From Desulfomicrobium sp. ZS1 (GTDB lineage Bacteria; Desulfobacterota; Desulfovibrionia; Desulfovibrionales; Desulfomicrobiaceae), in the NCBI RefSeq assembly GCF_024204645.1, contig NZ_CP100351.1:3312001-3376000 (forward strand): a DNA stretch of 64,000 nucleotides, written 5' to 3'. The notes under the pieces were generated by a model. That model did not search any database. It was not told where the DNA came from and saw nothing but the letters and a program-made list of their open reading frames with translations. The translations under genes and the position numbers were made by a program. Positions 7,116 through 18,587 of this stretch are shown here, in pieces (position 1 is the first letter of the stretch; every line of letters begins with the position of its first letter).

Positions 7116-10043
7116 CTACTTTTTGGGACGCCAGTCCACGGGCAGGCGCACGGTCTTTTCCGCCTTGTTGCGGAAAATGAGATGCCCATGCCGCAGGCCG
7201 AAAAGAAAAAGGTCGCGAGTCACGGCCACGTCCTGGCGGCAATAGGCGATGATGTCGGCGATACGCCCCTGTTTCCACCAGGCAAGGGCCTGCAAGCCGC
7301 TTGCGCTCTTGGCTTCGCCCAGCGTTTCGCGGGCCAGATGGTCCAGGGACAGGCGATAGCCCAAAATCTCGTGAATGTTTCCCAGAAGGTCGAGCGTGGG
7401 CAGAGAGGAAAAGTCGAAGCGGCTCAAGCCGCCGAGCACCGCGTAGTCGAACTTGAGAATATTGAAACCCACCACCATGTCGAACTCCACCAGGTCCCCG
7501 ACCAAACGCGGCACATCCTCCTGCAGGTAGTCACGAAAATCCCCGCTGGCTGAGTCATAAACCACCACGCAACTGACCCCCATCAGGTCGGCCCGGTGCC
7601 AACCGCCCACCTCCTGGGCCGAACGCCGCGTCTCCAGATCCAGCACCGCGAACCGAAACCCCTCCGGCAGCCTCGCCCCCTGCGCATGCGCATCCCCGAC
7701 GTCTTCATTTCCCAACCCCGCCGGGAGGGTCCGGTGGGCATCATGCCCCCCGGCCGCCGGAGACATTTCCCCAAAAGTCTCAGACGCGGCCCCGGTCATC
7801 ACGCCCTCCAGCACCATCAAGGCCGCGCCCTTGGCGATGGGCCTGTTGCCGGAGCCGCATTTGGGCGAATGCACGCAGGCCGGACACCCGTTCTCGCACG
7901 CACAGTCCCGGATCACGCCCATGGCGCGCTCCAGCAACGTCTCGTATTCGGCGTAGGCCTGCTCGGCCAGCCCGCATCCGCCGGGCAAGCCGTCATAAAT
8001 AAACACGGCCGCGGACCCGACTTGAGGATGAAACGGAATGGAGATTCCGCCCAGGTCGTTCCTATCCGTCATGACCAGAAGAGGCATCATGCCGATGGCC
8101 GCATGCTCCAGGGCATGGATGCCGCCCATGAAATGCGCCATCTCTGCCTCGACCGACCGCCTCACGGACTCCGGAATGGCGATCCAGACCCCCCTGGTCT
8201 CGAAGACCAGGGGCTCCATATCAAGGGGCACCGTGCCCAGGTTCCGGCCGCCGCGCGTGCTGATGCGGTCGTACCCCGTGACCTGGTCCGTGACCTTAAG
8301 CCGCCCGAGGCTGACCATGGCCCCGAACACGGGCCGGGAGACGCTCACCTCCACGATCTCCGTGCTCTTCTCGTGCCGGACGCGGGTGTAGTAGGAGACC
8401 TTGGCCCGCCGCGCCTTCGCCATCCCGGCCTGAAGGTCCAGATCGACGACCACGTAGGCCACGCCCCGGTGCAGATAGACCGCCCCCGGATGCGTTTCGA
8501 GCACCGCGCGAAACCCATCCACCAGTCCGATGCGCTCGCCGCTGTCCATATCCATGATGACCACGGTCGAGCCCGTGCCGCGCAGGGCCACGCCGCGATG
8601 CGGCTGCCTGACCTTGGAAAAGAATTCCAGCCCGTCCCGGCTCTGCAGGAGTTGTCCGTCGCGCACCAACTCCGCGATGAGTCCCGGATTTTCGCCGACC
8701 AATGGATCGTCCACGTGCAGCGAGGCCTCTGCCGCCGCGCACTGCAGGTGCCTGCCGGCGATGACCGGATTGTCCGGATTGATGACCGCCGGTTCGGGCT
8801 TGAGCGCAAAAAACTCATCGGGATGATGCATAAAATACTGATCGAGGGCATCCTCGTGTCCGATCAGGAAGGTCGCGGCCTCGCGTCCACCGCGCCCCAC
8901 CCGGCCCGACCGCTGCAGGCTGGCCATGATGGAGCCGGGGTAACCGACCAGAATGCACACATCGAGCCCGCCGATGTCGATGCCAAGCTCCAGGGCGCTG
9001 GTGGAAACCACGGCCAGCAGCTCTCCGCAAGAAAGGCGGGCCTCGATCTCGCGCCGCTCCTCCGGCAGAAAGCCGGCCCGGTAGGCGCAGATGCGCTCCT
9101 TATCCGGCCCGTCACGCTCACCCGCCCAGAGGGCGATAAGCTCGGTCATGCGACGTGATTTGCAATAGACGATGGTCCGCAGGCCCAACGCCATGGACTC
9201 TTGCAAGAGGCCAATGGCCTTGCGGACGGCTCCGTCCACGCCGTTTATGAGCAGCATGTGTTTCGGCGGACTGGCGGCCGTGCCCTCAAGCACCGCGCTC
9301 ATGGGGAGTCCGGTCAGGGCGGAAGCCAGCTCCTTGGGGTTGGCGATGGTCGCCGAAGAGCAGACAAAGGTCGGGCTTGCCCCGTACAGTCGGCACAGGC
9401 GGACCAGACGGCGAAAAACCCAGGCCATGTGCGAGCCCATGACGCCGCGATAGGTGTGCACTTCATCCACGACCACGAACTTCAGGTTGGCGAAAAATTC
9501 CGACCATTTTTCATGGCTGGGCAGAATCCCCAGATGGAGCATATCCGGGTTGGTGAAGAGGACGCTTGGCGGATTTTTGCGAATACGTAAGCGCTGCGAG
9601 GCCGTAGTGTCCCCGTCGTAGATGGCCGACGTGGGCGTGGGAAAGATGCTTGCAGCCAGGGAGTCCAGGGCCCGGCGCTGGTCCTGGGCCAGGGCTTTCA
9701 AAGGAAAGAGATACAGGGCGCGGGTCCGGCGGTCGGCGTGGCAGGCTTCAAGGACGGGCAGATTGTAAATGAGGGACTTGCCGCTGGCCGTGGGCGTGGC
9801 CACAACCACATGGCTGCCCGCGCGGATCAGATCAACGGCCCGAACCTGATGCTCGTAGAGTTCCCGCACGCCCAGCAAATCGAGGCCGCGCTGCACCGGG
9901 GCCGGCCAGGGCCGCTCGGGGACGGCAAATCGCGGAGCCTGCGGCGGAAAAAAACGACGCCCGGCGATATCCACGGCCAACCAAGGGGTAGCCTCCACCT
10001 TGGCCAGCAACTCGGCAACAGAGGCCTCGCTCATCCCGGACAT
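7116..10043 (-). CDS. DEAH helicase (DUF1998, MrfA-like) fused to a DEDDy exonuclease domain (MrfB-like)
   Basis: A 975-residue fusion. The N-terminal part is a superfamily-2 helicase: Walker A ATPTASGKS (about 82-90), DEVH box, SSATI and QRSGRVGRGGR (motif VI). The DUF1998 part ends with a four-Cys metal site, C714-x-C716-x3-C720-x2-C723, as in Bacillus MrfA. A low-complexity linker (about 740-795) leads to an RNase H-like exonuclease: DLE (D802, E804), GFNILKFD (D866) and YCRQD (Y934, D938), a complete DEDDy set. In B. subtilis MrfA (YprA) and MrfB (YprB) are separate proteins that act in repair of mitomycin C damage; here both activities are on one chain. It starts 4 bases after the response-regulator gene. 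The repair role is inferred from those homologues. Confidence 0.9.
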   Translation of the reverse strand: MSGMSEASVAELLAKVEATPWLAVDIAGRRFFPPQAPRFAVPERPWPAPVQRGLDLLGVRELYEHQVRAVDLIRAGSHVVVATPTASGKSLIYNLPVLEACHADRRTRALYLFPLKALAQDQRRALDSLAASIFPTPTSAIYDGDTTASQRLRIRKNPPSVLFTNPDMLHLGILPSHEKWSEFFANLKFVVVDEVHTYRGVMGSHMAWVFRRLVRLCRLYGASPTFVCSSATIANPKELASALTGLPMSAVLEGTAASPPKHMLLINGVDGAVRKAIGLLQESMALGLRTIVYCKSRRMTELIALWAGERDGPDKERICAYRAGFLPEERREIEARLSCGELLAVVSTSALELGIDIGGLDVCILVGYPGSIMASLQRSGRVGRGGREAATFLIGHEDALDQYFMHHPDEFFALKPEPAVINPDNPVIAGRHLQCAAAEASLHVDDPLVGENPGLIAELVRDGQLLQSRDGLEFFSKVRQPHRGVALRGTGSTVVIMDMDSGERIGLVDGFRAVLETHPGAVYLHRGVAYVVVDLDLQAGMAKARRAKVSYYTRVRHEKSTEIVEVSVSRPVFGAMVSLGRLKVTDQVTGYDRISTRGGRNLGTVPLDMEPLVFETRGVWIAIPESVRRSVEAEMAHFMGGIHALEHAAIGMMPLLVMTDRNDLGGISIPFHPQVGSAAVFIYDGLPGGCGLAEQAYAEYETLLERAMGVIRDCACENGCPACVHSPKCGSGNRPIAKGAALMVLEGVMTGAASETFGEMSPAAGGHDAHRTLPAGLGNEDVGDAHAQGARLPEGFRFAVLDLETRRSAQEVGGWHRADLMGVSCVVVYDSASGDFRDYLQEDVPRLVGDLVEFDMVVGFNILKFDYAVLGGLSRFDFSSLPTLDLLGNIHEILGYRLSLDHLARETLGEAKSASGLQALAWWKQGRIADIIAYCRQDVAVTRDLFLFGLRHGHLIFRNKAEKTVRLPVDWRPKK

Positions 10044-10047
10044 GCTC

Positions 10048-11424
<1,377 letters not shown>

Positions 11425-11436
11425 GTAGAATACCCG

Positions 11437-12873
11437 CTAGCAATGCTCGGAAAAAACCACCAAGGCTTCGGCCCCACCGTGGGGACCGTTCCTGAGGATC
11501 ATTTCCGCGCCGTGAATCTGAAAAATGGAACTTGTTATGGCAAGGCCAAGGCCCGTGCCCGTATCCTTGGTCGTGAAAAAAGGTTCGACGTAGCGGTCCA
11601 GCTGTTTGGAGTCGAAGCCGGTGCCGGTGTCCTGCACCAGCACGGCCTTCTGGCCCTCATGACAGACCGGCATGATGCGCACCTGCCCGCCATCGTCGCA
11701 GGCCTGGATTGCGTTGCTGATCAGGTTGTAAAAACCGCGATACAAAAGATCCCGGTCTCCCTGGACCACATATTCCGCCGCCAGCGAGCTTTCCACCACC
11801 ACCCCGTGCTCCTGCCCCTCCTGGGTCAAAAATCCCACGGCATGGCGCACGACCTTCTCCAGATCGACATCTTCCAGGGACGGTTGGCGCGGCCTCGCAT
11901 AGTCAAGAAAATCGTTTACGGTCTGGCTCAAACGCTTGGACTCGTGAAAAATGGCCTCCAGCATCTTCACGTTGGTTCCGCCTTCGGCCTTTTGCCGTTT
12001 GAGCAAAAGCTCCGCACTGCTGCGGATGATACCCAGAGGATTGCGGATTTCATGCGCGATGCTGGCCACCATGCGTCCCATGGAGGCCAGTTTTTCGTTC
12101 TGGAGCAATTCCTTTTCCAGGCGATCCTTGTCCCGCAGCCTTTCATCGAGCACGCGGTCGGCCTTGCGGATGAGAAAAAAGATCAGTCCATAAAGGGCGG
12201 CAGAGCCCATGAACGTGGTCAGGATAATGAGCCGCTGCAGATGCAGCACGGTTTCATAATCGCTGGTGATGTCCTGGGTTAATTCGAGAATGCCCAGAAG
12301 CGGCCCGGGCTGATCCCGGAAACGCAGATCCCGCTCGGCTCGCAGCGGATACACCGTGCGCAGCACCACGTCCCCGTCTTCGAGATTGATGCCGACAAGC
12401 ACGTCCCAGATGCTTAAAGAGTTCAGCAACTCAAAGCTGATCTTGCCGCTGTCTATTGCCGCCTGCACGGCCTCGCCGCCCAATTCGTTGTTCCCGACCT
12501 GTTTGACATCGGTGCTGAAAGCGACCTCGTTCTGCTCGTCGTAGATACGCAGATCAAGCACATGAAAGGAGTGGATGGTCGATTCGATGACCTGCTCCAA
12601 GCGTTCGTACTGATCCTTGCGTTTGAGCTCCACCCGCCCGAAGCCGAGCACTACCGGCAAGGTGAAACGTCTGTAGATTTGATGATTGAGGTTCTCGGCC
12701 AATAGCCTGGCAAACGCCTGATTTTTCTTCAGCAGCGCGCTCTTGGCGTAATTGGTCATGAACACCGACATGAGACTGCTGGACGCCAAAATCAGCACCA
12801 GCGTGCTGATGGACAAGAATTTTACCAGTTGGAAAGGATGGGCCGGATCTACGCGAAAGGGATTGAGCTTCAT
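11437..12873 (-). CDS. Membrane sensor histidine kinase
   Basis: A 478-residue kinase read from the ATG at 12873; the frame is open to an ATG at 12933, but that adds a Pro/Cys-rich stretch without a ribosome site. Two membrane segments (about 17-40 and 214-236) enclose a sensor region of about 170 residues without a named motif. Cytoplasmic side: phospho-acceptor H274 in ASIAHEIRNPLG, N-box NLISNAIQACDDGG, G1 VQDTGTGF and G2 DTGTGLGLAI. This is the NtrB/ZraS-like class that pairs with the downstream NtrC-type regulator. The signal cannot be read from sequence. Confidence 0.93.
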   Translation of the reverse strand: MKLNPFRVDPAHPFQLVKFLSISTLVLILASSSLMSVFMTNYAKSALLKKNQAFARLLAENLNHQIYRRFTLPVVLGFGRVELKRKDQYERLEQVIESTIHSFHVLDLRIYDEQNEVAFSTDVKQVGNNELGGEAVQAAIDSGKISFELLNSLSIWDVLVGINLEDGDVVLRTVYPLRAERDLRFRDQPGPLLGILELTQDITSDYETVLHLQRLIILTTFMGSAALYGLIFFLIRKADRVLDERLRDKDRLEKELLQNEKLASMGRMVASIAHEIRNPLGIIRSSAELLLKRQKAEGGTNVKMLEAIFHESKRLSQTVNDFLDYARPRQPSLEDVDLEKVVRHAVGFLTQEGQEHGVVVESSLAAEYVVQGDRDLLYRGFYNLISNAIQACDDGGQVRIMPVCHEGQKAVLVQDTGTGFDSKQLDRYVEPFFTTKDTGTGLGLAITSSIFQIHGAEMILRNGPHGGAEALVVFSEHC

Positions 12874-12946
12874 GCTTTGGCCGAGGTCAAAAATGTGGAA
12901 GAGCGAGGGCCGGGGCTCGCAGCCCCGGGACATCTTGTGTTAGATT

Positions 12947-14572
12947 CTACGCTGTGCGCCGGTCAAGACAGTAACGGATGAGGCCCAGGGTCGACGCATC
13001 GTGCCCGGCCACCGTCCCGCCGCGAAGTTCCGGCAGAATCACCCCCGCCAGTTGCTTGCCCAGCTCCACGCCCATCTGATCAAAGGAATTGATCCCCCAG
13101 ATAACGCCCTGCACGAAAATCTTGTGCTCGTACATGGAGATCAGACTACCCAGCACGCGCGGGGTGAGGCGTTCATAGACCAGCGAGTTGCTCGGTCGGT
13201 TGCCGGGAAATGTCTTGTGCGGGGCCAGTGCCGCCCGGGCTTCGGGCGCGAGACTCGCCAGCTCCCCTTCAGCTTCGGCCAGGGTGCGCCCACGCATGAG
13301 GGCCTCGGTCTGGGCCAGAAAATTGGCCAGCAGGATGGTGTGATGCTCGCCAACCTCATGCAGCGGATTGACCGCGACCAGAAAATCGCAGGGCACGACC
13401 GTCGTGCCCTGATGCAAAAGCTGGTAAAAGGCATGCTGGCCGTTGGTGCCGGGTTCGCCCCACAGGATCGGGCCAGTGGCGTAGGTCACGGGTATTCCAT
13501 CCCGGGTCACGCCCTTGCCGTTGCTCTCCATGTCCGCCTGCTGCAGATACGCGGGCAGCAACGCCAGGTACTGATCATAGGGCAGCACGGCATGGGCCTC
13601 AAGGCCGTAAAAATTGCGGTACCACACGCCCAGAAGCGCCAGGATCACGGGGATGTTCTGTTCAAAGGGCGCTGTGCGGAAATGCCTGTCCATCTCCCTG
13701 GCGCCGGCCAGAAGCTCGCGAAAATTCTCCATGCCCACGGCCAGGGCGATGGACATGCCGATACAGGACCACAGGGAATAGCGTCCCCCGACCCAGTCCC
13801 AGAAGGCGAACATGTTGGCCGGGTCGATGCCGAAGTCTTTGACCGCGGGCTCATTGGTGGACAAGGCCACGAAATGCTTGGCCACATCGGCCTGCGCCGC
13901 GCCGCTGCCAAGGAACCAGTCGCGGGCGGTATGCGCGTTGGTCAGGGTCTCCTGGGTGGTGAAGGTCTTGGAGGCTATGATGAACAGCGTGCTCTCGGGG
14001 CGGACCCTGCCCAGCACCTGAGCGATGTGCGTGCCGTCGATGTTGGACACGAAATGAAAGTTCAAATCGGGCTGACGGTAGTAATCAAGCGCCGCCGTGA
14101 CCATACGAGGCCCCAGGTCCGAACCGCCGATGCCAATGTTAACCACGTCCGTTATGCGCTCGTCCGTGCGGCCTTTCCATTCGCCGGAGCGGACCTTGGC
14201 CGTGAATACCTCCATCTGGTCCAGTACCGCCTGCACCTGCTCGACCACGTTTATCCCGTCAACGAGAATGGTCTGGTCCGCATCCGCCCGCAGAGCCACA
14301 TGCAGCACGGCCCGATTCTCCGTGGTGTTGATCCGCCTCCCGGAAAACATGGCCTCGATCCGCCCGGCCACGTCGGCCTCGCCGGCCAGATCAAAAAGCA
14401 GGTTCATGGTCGTGTCCGTGACCCTGTTCTTGGAATAATCCAGAAAAAGACCGGCGCCTTCCGCCGAGAAACGGTCGAAACGGCCCGGATCGCGCTCAAA
14501 AAGCTCCCGCATGGGCACCAGGTCCGAGACGTGTTCGCGCAGAGCTTTCCAAGGGGCGGACTGGTCAATCAC
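12947..14572 (-). CDS. pgi: Glucose-6-phosphate isomerase
   Basis: A 541-residue cytoplasmic enzyme that interconverts glucose-6-phosphate and fructose-6-phosphate; usual length is about 550. Both family signatures are present: [19 protein letters not shown] and, near the C-terminus, [18 protein letters not shown]. Substrate-loop residues appear in [14 protein letters not shown] and SKTFTTQET. It starts 13 bases after aspC and precedes the sensor kinase, so it sits in a long same-strand run. A GC-rich inverted repeat (GGGGCTGCGAGCCCC) lies between it and the chosen kinase start but has no T tract. Confidence 0.97.
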   Translation of the reverse strand: MIDQSAPWKALREHVSDLVPMRELFERDPGRFDRFSAEGAGLFLDYSKNRVTDTTMNLLFDLAGEADVAGRIEAMFSGRRINTTENRAVLHVALRADADQTILVDGINVVEQVQAVLDQMEVFTAKVRSGEWKGRTDERITDVVNIGIGGSDLGPRMVTAALDYYRQPDLNFHFVSNIDGTHIAQVLGRVRPESTLFIIASKTFTTQETLTNAHTARDWFLGSGAAQADVAKHFVALSTNEPAVKDFGIDPANMFAFWDWVGGRYSLWSCIGMSIALAVGMENFRELLAGAREMDRHFRTAPFEQNIPVILALLGVWYRNFYGLEAHAVLPYDQYLALLPAYLQQADMESNGKGVTRDGIPVTYATGPILWGEPGTNGQHAFYQLLHQGTTVVPCDFLVAVNPLHEVGEHHTILLANFLAQTEALMRGRTLAEAEGELASLAPEARAALAPHKTFPGNRPSNSLVYERLTPRVLGSLISMYEHKIFVQGVIWGINSFDQMGVELGKQLAGVILPELRGGTVAGHDASTLGLIRYCLDRRTA

Positions 14573-14585
14573 AGGACACCTCCGG

Positions 14586-15767
14586 TCATTTTTTCAAACT
14601 GTGCAGAACCTGGCCGATCCTGTCCAGGCAACCGGCCAGGGTTTCGTCATCGAGCGCATAGGAAATGCGGATGCAGCGGTCATCGCCAAAGGCCGCGCCA
14701 GGCACCAGGGCCACGCCAGCCTTGTCCAGAATAAGCCCGCACAGGGCCGTGGAATCCGGCACTTCGGGCGTATAGTACCAATCCACCTGCGGAAACAGGT
14801 AGAACGCCCCGGCCGGCTCCGGACAGACCACATGCCCCCAGGAGCGGATCTTGGACAGCCCGAGGTCGCGGCGACGCACAAAGGCTTCGCGCATGGGGAT
14901 CAGACAGTCCCACCCGCCGGTCAGGGCCGCCAAGGCCGCCTTCTGGGCGATGGAGCAGATGTTGGACGTGGACTGGCCCTGAATCTTGGTCATGGCCTTG
15001 ATCAGGTCCGCATGGGCCAGGGTATAACCAACCCGCCAGCCGGTCATGGCGAAGCTCTTGGCCAGGCCATTGGCCACGGCAAAATTTTCGGGATAGCGCT
15101 GCCACCAGGGCGCCAGGGAGGCGGGCTTTGCCGGAGCGTAAACCAGCTGGTCGTAAATTTCATCGGAAATGACAAAAACGCCCTTGTCCACGGCCCAGGC
15201 CGCTATGGCATCAAGCTGCGCCTGGGTGTAATGGCAGCCCGTGGGGTTTGAGGGCGTGTTCATGACCAGGCAGCGGGTGCGCGGTGTGCGGACCGCTTCC
15301 AGCTGCTCCACGCTGACCAGGAAATTGTTCTGCGGCTCCGTGGTCACGAAAACGGACACGCCGTCGGCCAGCTGCACCAGGGCGGGATAGCTGACCCAAT
15401 ACGGCGCGGGGATGATGACTTCGTCGCCCGGGTCAAGCAGCACCTGAAACAGGTTGTAAAGGCTCTGTTTGCCGCCGTTGGTCACGACGACATTCTCCAT
15501 GGCCGCGTCCACGCCGTAAAACGTCTTGAAATACCCGGCCACGGCCGTGCGCAACTCAGGGATGCCCGGTACGGGCGTGTAGCGGGTGAAGCCCTCGTCC
15601 ATGGCGGTCTTGGCCGCATCGCAGACATGTTCGGGGGTGCGGAAATCAGGCTCGCCCACGGCCAGACTGACGATCTGCCGCCCTGCGGCGCGCAGCTCCT
15701 GGGCTTTGGTGTTGATGGTCAGGGTCGCGGAAGGCTTGATCCTGGTAATGCGTTGCGCCAGCTTCAT
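14586..15767 (-). CDS. aspC: Class I aspartate-type aminotransferase
   Basis: A 393-residue PLP enzyme of the Ib subgroup. Motifs in order: [51 protein letters not shown], and the PLP lysine in [16 protein letters not shown] (about residue 239). RISYA near the end carries the substrate-carboxylate Arg. It would transfer the amino group between aspartate and 2-oxoglutarate; prephenate is another substrate in this subgroup, so specificity is not certain. It follows the HDOD gene by 43 bases. Confidence 0.93.
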   Translation of the reverse strand: MKLAQRITRIKPSATLTINTKAQELRAAGRQIVSLAVGEPDFRTPEHVCDAAKTAMDEGFTRYTPVPGIPELRTAVAGYFKTFYGVDAAMENVVVTNGGKQSLYNLFQVLLDPGDEVIIPAPYWVSYPALVQLADGVSVFVTTEPQNNFLVSVEQLEAVRTPRTRCLVMNTPSNPTGCHYTQAQLDAIAAWAVDKGVFVISDEIYDQLVYAPAKPASLAPWWQRYPENFAVANGLAKSFAMTGWRVGYTLAHADLIKAMTKIQGQSTSNICSIAQKAALAALTGGWDCLIPMREAFVRRRDLGLSKIRSWGHVVCPEPAGAFYLFPQVDWYYTPEVPDSTALCGLILDKAGVALVPGAAFGDDRCIRISYALDDETLAGCLDRIGQVLHSLKK

Positions 15768-15810
15768 TGTCGTGGTGTCTCCGTTGGGACGTTTGGTGTG
15801 TGAATGAAGG

Positions 15811-16656
15811 TCAGATTACCGCGTTGGCTATATGATCTTCCATCGCGATTTCCAGTTCCGCCAGGATAATGTCGGACAGCCCCAGAATCCCGGCCTCGCT
15901 GCTGGTGACAAGGATCAGGTCGGGGTCCTGGCGCAGGCCGATGCCTATCTTCCTGCACACAAGATTGGCCAGTCGCACCAGAACCAGCAGGATGTTGCCC
16001 TGGTCATAATCCCGACGATGATGATCCCGGCAGACATGACAGTAAGACTCGGGCAGATTCCATTTTTCGAGCAACAAAAAACCGCATTCGGGATGCATGG
16101 TTTCGACGAATTCATCGGCAGCGGTTTTGGTGATTCGGGGCGCGTCCTTATCTTTCTCGCCCACGGAAACCAGGGCTTTCAAAACCAGGAGCTTGCCCAC
16201 GTCGTGAATGAGCCCGGCAATGAAGGCCTCGGGGACGAGCTCGACGTGGTCGCAACGCCTGGCCAGCCACTGGGCGCCGAAAGCGCAGGCAACGGAATGT
16301 TTCCACAAGGTGGCCGTGTATTGCTGCACGAACGGGTTGCGGGAGCTGTAGTTCTTGCGCTGCGTGGTCACCATCACGCTATTGACCACCTCGCGCAGGC
16401 CGATGCGCACCACGGCGTCCTGAATCCGGCTGACCTTCTTGATGCCACGAAAAAAGGAAGAATTGGCGACTTTGAGCACTTCCGCCGCAAGTACCTGATC
16501 CTGAGCGATGTAACTGATGATCTTGTCGGTGTCCGGGTCGGCCTTGGTCGCCTCCTGGTGCACCAGGAGGGCCGTGCGATCGAAAACCGGCAGGTCGCTG
16601 CCGGGTTCATCCAGAAACTCCCGCACGCGATCATGAATAGAGGCGATTTCAAACAT
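15811..16656 (-). CDS. HDOD-domain protein
   Basis: A 281-residue cytoplasmic protein made almost entirely of one HDOD domain. IISYIAQDQVLAAEVLKVAN and SRIQDAVVRIGLREV are the typical helical repeats; GLIHDVGKLLVLK keeps the HD pair and HPECGFLLLEKWNLPE follows, as in HDOD proteins of delta- and gammaproteobacteria. HDOD proteins are mostly regulatory, without shown phosphodiesterase activity. It begins 2 bases after the stop of the secretion ATPase gene, with PilZ upstream of that, so a role in the same c-di-GMP-linked unit is likely by context. Confidence 0.88.
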   Translation of the reverse strand: MFEIASIHDRVREFLDEPGSDLPVFDRTALLVHQEATKADPDTDKIISYIAQDQVLAAEVLKVANSSFFRGIKKVSRIQDAVVRIGLREVVNSVMVTTQRKNYSSRNPFVQQYTATLWKHSVACAFGAQWLARRCDHVELVPEAFIAGLIHDVGKLLVLKALVSVGEKDKDAPRITKTAADEFVETMHPECGFLLLEKWNLPESYCHVCRDHHRRDYDQGNILLVLVRLANLVCRKIGIGLRQDPDLILVTSSEAGILGLSDIILAELEIAMEDHIANAVI

Positions 16657-16658
16657 TC

Positions 16659-18569
16659 CTAGACTCCAAGTATCCGTCGCAAATCGGCCAGAGGCCGGGG
16701 TTTCTGGACCCGGGGCAAGGTCCTTAAAACCTCTTCCACCGTGGTCATTCCAATCGCCGCCTTGGTGATCCCGTCTTCCATCAGGGAAATCATGCCGGCC
16801 TTCTCCACGCTGATCACGCGCAGCTCATGAGTCGTCTTGCGCTGCAACACCGCATCCCGAATAAAGACTTCCGGGATGAGCATCTCGTACACGGCCAGAC
16901 GGCCCTTGTACCCGCTGTGCCTGCAGGCCGCGCACCCCCGCCCCTTGCGAAATTCAGCTCCGGCCAGATCGCCGTAGGTGCAGCCCATCCGCCTAAGCTG
17001 GCTCAGGTCGGGCTGATAGGGAACCGCGCACTGCGGGCAGACCCGTCGCACCAATCGCTGAGAGAGAATGCAGGACAGGGTCGAGGAAACCAGAAACGGC
17101 TCGATGTCCATATCCAGCAGGCGGACCAAGGCGCCGATGCTGTCCTCGGTATGAAAAGTCGTCAGAACCTTGTGTCCGGTCAGGGCGGTCTGAATGCACA
17201 TCTCCGCCGAAAAATGGTCGCGCACCTCGCCGATGACCACAATATCCGGATCCTGGCGGACGATGTGCTTCAACGTTTCCTCAAAGGTCAGGCCGATGGA
17301 GGGCATGATCGAACATTGCCCAATACCGCGCACTTTGTATTCGACCGGATCCTCGGCCGTGATGATGCTCACTTCGGGCCGATTCAGATAATTGATGCAG
17401 CTATACACCGTGGTCGACTTGCCGGACCCTGTGGGCCCGGTGACCATGATGACCCCGGACGGCGCATCCAGGGCCTCGTCCATGAACCGGCTGAGCATGC
17501 CCGGAAGCATTCCCAGCTCGTGCATGGGCAAGAGCTCTTCCTGATTCTTCAACAGGCGCATGACGATCTGTTCGCCGTACACCGTGACGTAGAAGGACAT
17601 GCGCAGGTCGATCTGCACGCCCATGTGATTGAAAATGAGCCGTCCGTCCTGATGCCGCCGCTTCTCCGCGATATCCGCGCCGCACATGATCTTGAAACGG
17701 CTGACCAGCGGAGCCACCGCGCCGATGGGATAATCGCGGAAATGGACCATGACGCCGTCTTCGCGAAAACGGACCCGCAACCGGTCGGCCATGGGCTCGA
17801 CGTGAATGTCGCTGGCCCCGCGCTTGAACGCGGCCAGCACGATGGAGTTGGCGATTTCAACGATGTTCAGGCGATTCAAGTCCGCCCCGTTGCCGATGCG
17901 CAGCTCTTCCTTGCGCTTGGCCAGCACGTCGTCGAGTTGGCTGACCCGCGTAATACAGACGACAATGTTCTTTCCGAAATAGTCCCGCGCCGCATCCAGA
18001 CTGCGCGGATCCAGCGGATCAACAAAGGCGATGCGCACCGCGCCATCGGGCTGCATGTCGAAAGGCACAAAGCGGTACTGCTCGTAATACTCCACGGGAC
18101 CACGGCTCATCAGTCCGGGGTCCGGCTCTTTGGCCGTAAGCTCCAGGATCGGCAATCCGAGCTGCATGGCCAGTATTTCCGTCAGTTTCTCGTCAGCCAG
18201 AAATTTATGCTGGATGAGGATGTCCCCGAGCTTCTGCTGCCGCCCGCCCTGCAGCTGCAAGTCCAGGGCGCGGTTAAGCTCCTCGTCCGTCAAATAGCCC
18301 AAACCGTTCAGCAGATCGCCGATACGCAGTTCGCCCTGATTGCGACGAACGGTTTGGCGGATGTTTTCATCCGTGACATACCCGAGCTCCCGTACAACCT
18401 CGCACAGCGGCTTGCTCATATGCAGCTTGGAAGAGACCCGCCGTGCGTATTGCGCCTGCTGGATCGTCAGATGCCCCTCGCGGATCAAAAGCTTGATTAT
18501 GGGCTTGACGGCCTCTTCGTTGCCCACGTCGTTGCCGTTGCCGGTATCCAGGTCAATATCCTGGCTCAT
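16659..18569 (-). CDS. GspE/PilB-family secretion or pilus ATPase with MshEN-like N-terminus
   Basis: A 636-residue hexameric ATPase. N-terminal residues about 20-150 contain three LG/L-rich helical repeats, including ELRIGDLLNGLGYLTDEELN and KLGDILIQHKFLADEKL, which resemble the MshEN module that binds c-di-GMP. The motor domain has GPTGSGKSTT (Walker A), ITAEDPVEYKV (Asp box), VIGEVRD (Walker B) and TFHTED (His box). A four-Cys zinc site follows, CPQC and CAAC. The domains match PilB/GspE. No pilC, gspF or pilin genes are adjacent, so its machine lies elsewhere. It sits between PilZ (18 bases upstream) and HDOD (2 bases downstream). Confidence 0.92.
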   Translation of the reverse strand: MSQDIDLDTGNGNDVGNEEAVKPIIKLLIREGHLTIQQAQYARRVSSKLHMSKPLCEVVRELGYVTDENIRQTVRRNQGELRIGDLLNGLGYLTDEELNRALDLQLQGGRQQKLGDILIQHKFLADEKLTEILAMQLGLPILELTAKEPDPGLMSRGPVEYYEQYRFVPFDMQPDGAVRIAFVDPLDPRSLDAARDYFGKNIVVCITRVSQLDDVLAKRKEELRIGNGADLNRLNIVEIANSIVLAAFKRGASDIHVEPMADRLRVRFREDGVMVHFRDYPIGAVAPLVSRFKIMCGADIAEKRRHQDGRLIFNHMGVQIDLRMSFYVTVYGEQIVMRLLKNQEELLPMHELGMLPGMLSRFMDEALDAPSGVIMVTGPTGSGKSTTVYSCINYLNRPEVSIITAEDPVEYKVRGIGQCSIMPSIGLTFEETLKHIVRQDPDIVVIGEVRDHFSAEMCIQTALTGHKVLTTFHTEDSIGALVRLLDMDIEPFLVSSTLSCILSQRLVRRVCPQCAVPYQPDLSQLRRMGCTYGDLAGAEFRKGRGCAACRHSGYKGRLAVYEMLIPEVFIRDAVLQRKTTHELRVISVEKAGMISLMEDGITKAAIGMTTVEEVLRTLPRVQKPRPLADLRRILGV

Positions 18570-18587
18570 GCATTCCTCCGCGCAGAA

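Noticed and set aside
4316-7180. A 954-codon plus-strand open frame opposite the emrB/emrA-like genes
   Set aside because: Its translation is rich in His, Gln, Arg and Gly without any motif, as expected from the antisense of GC-rich coding sequence, while the minus strand encodes clear efflux proteins.
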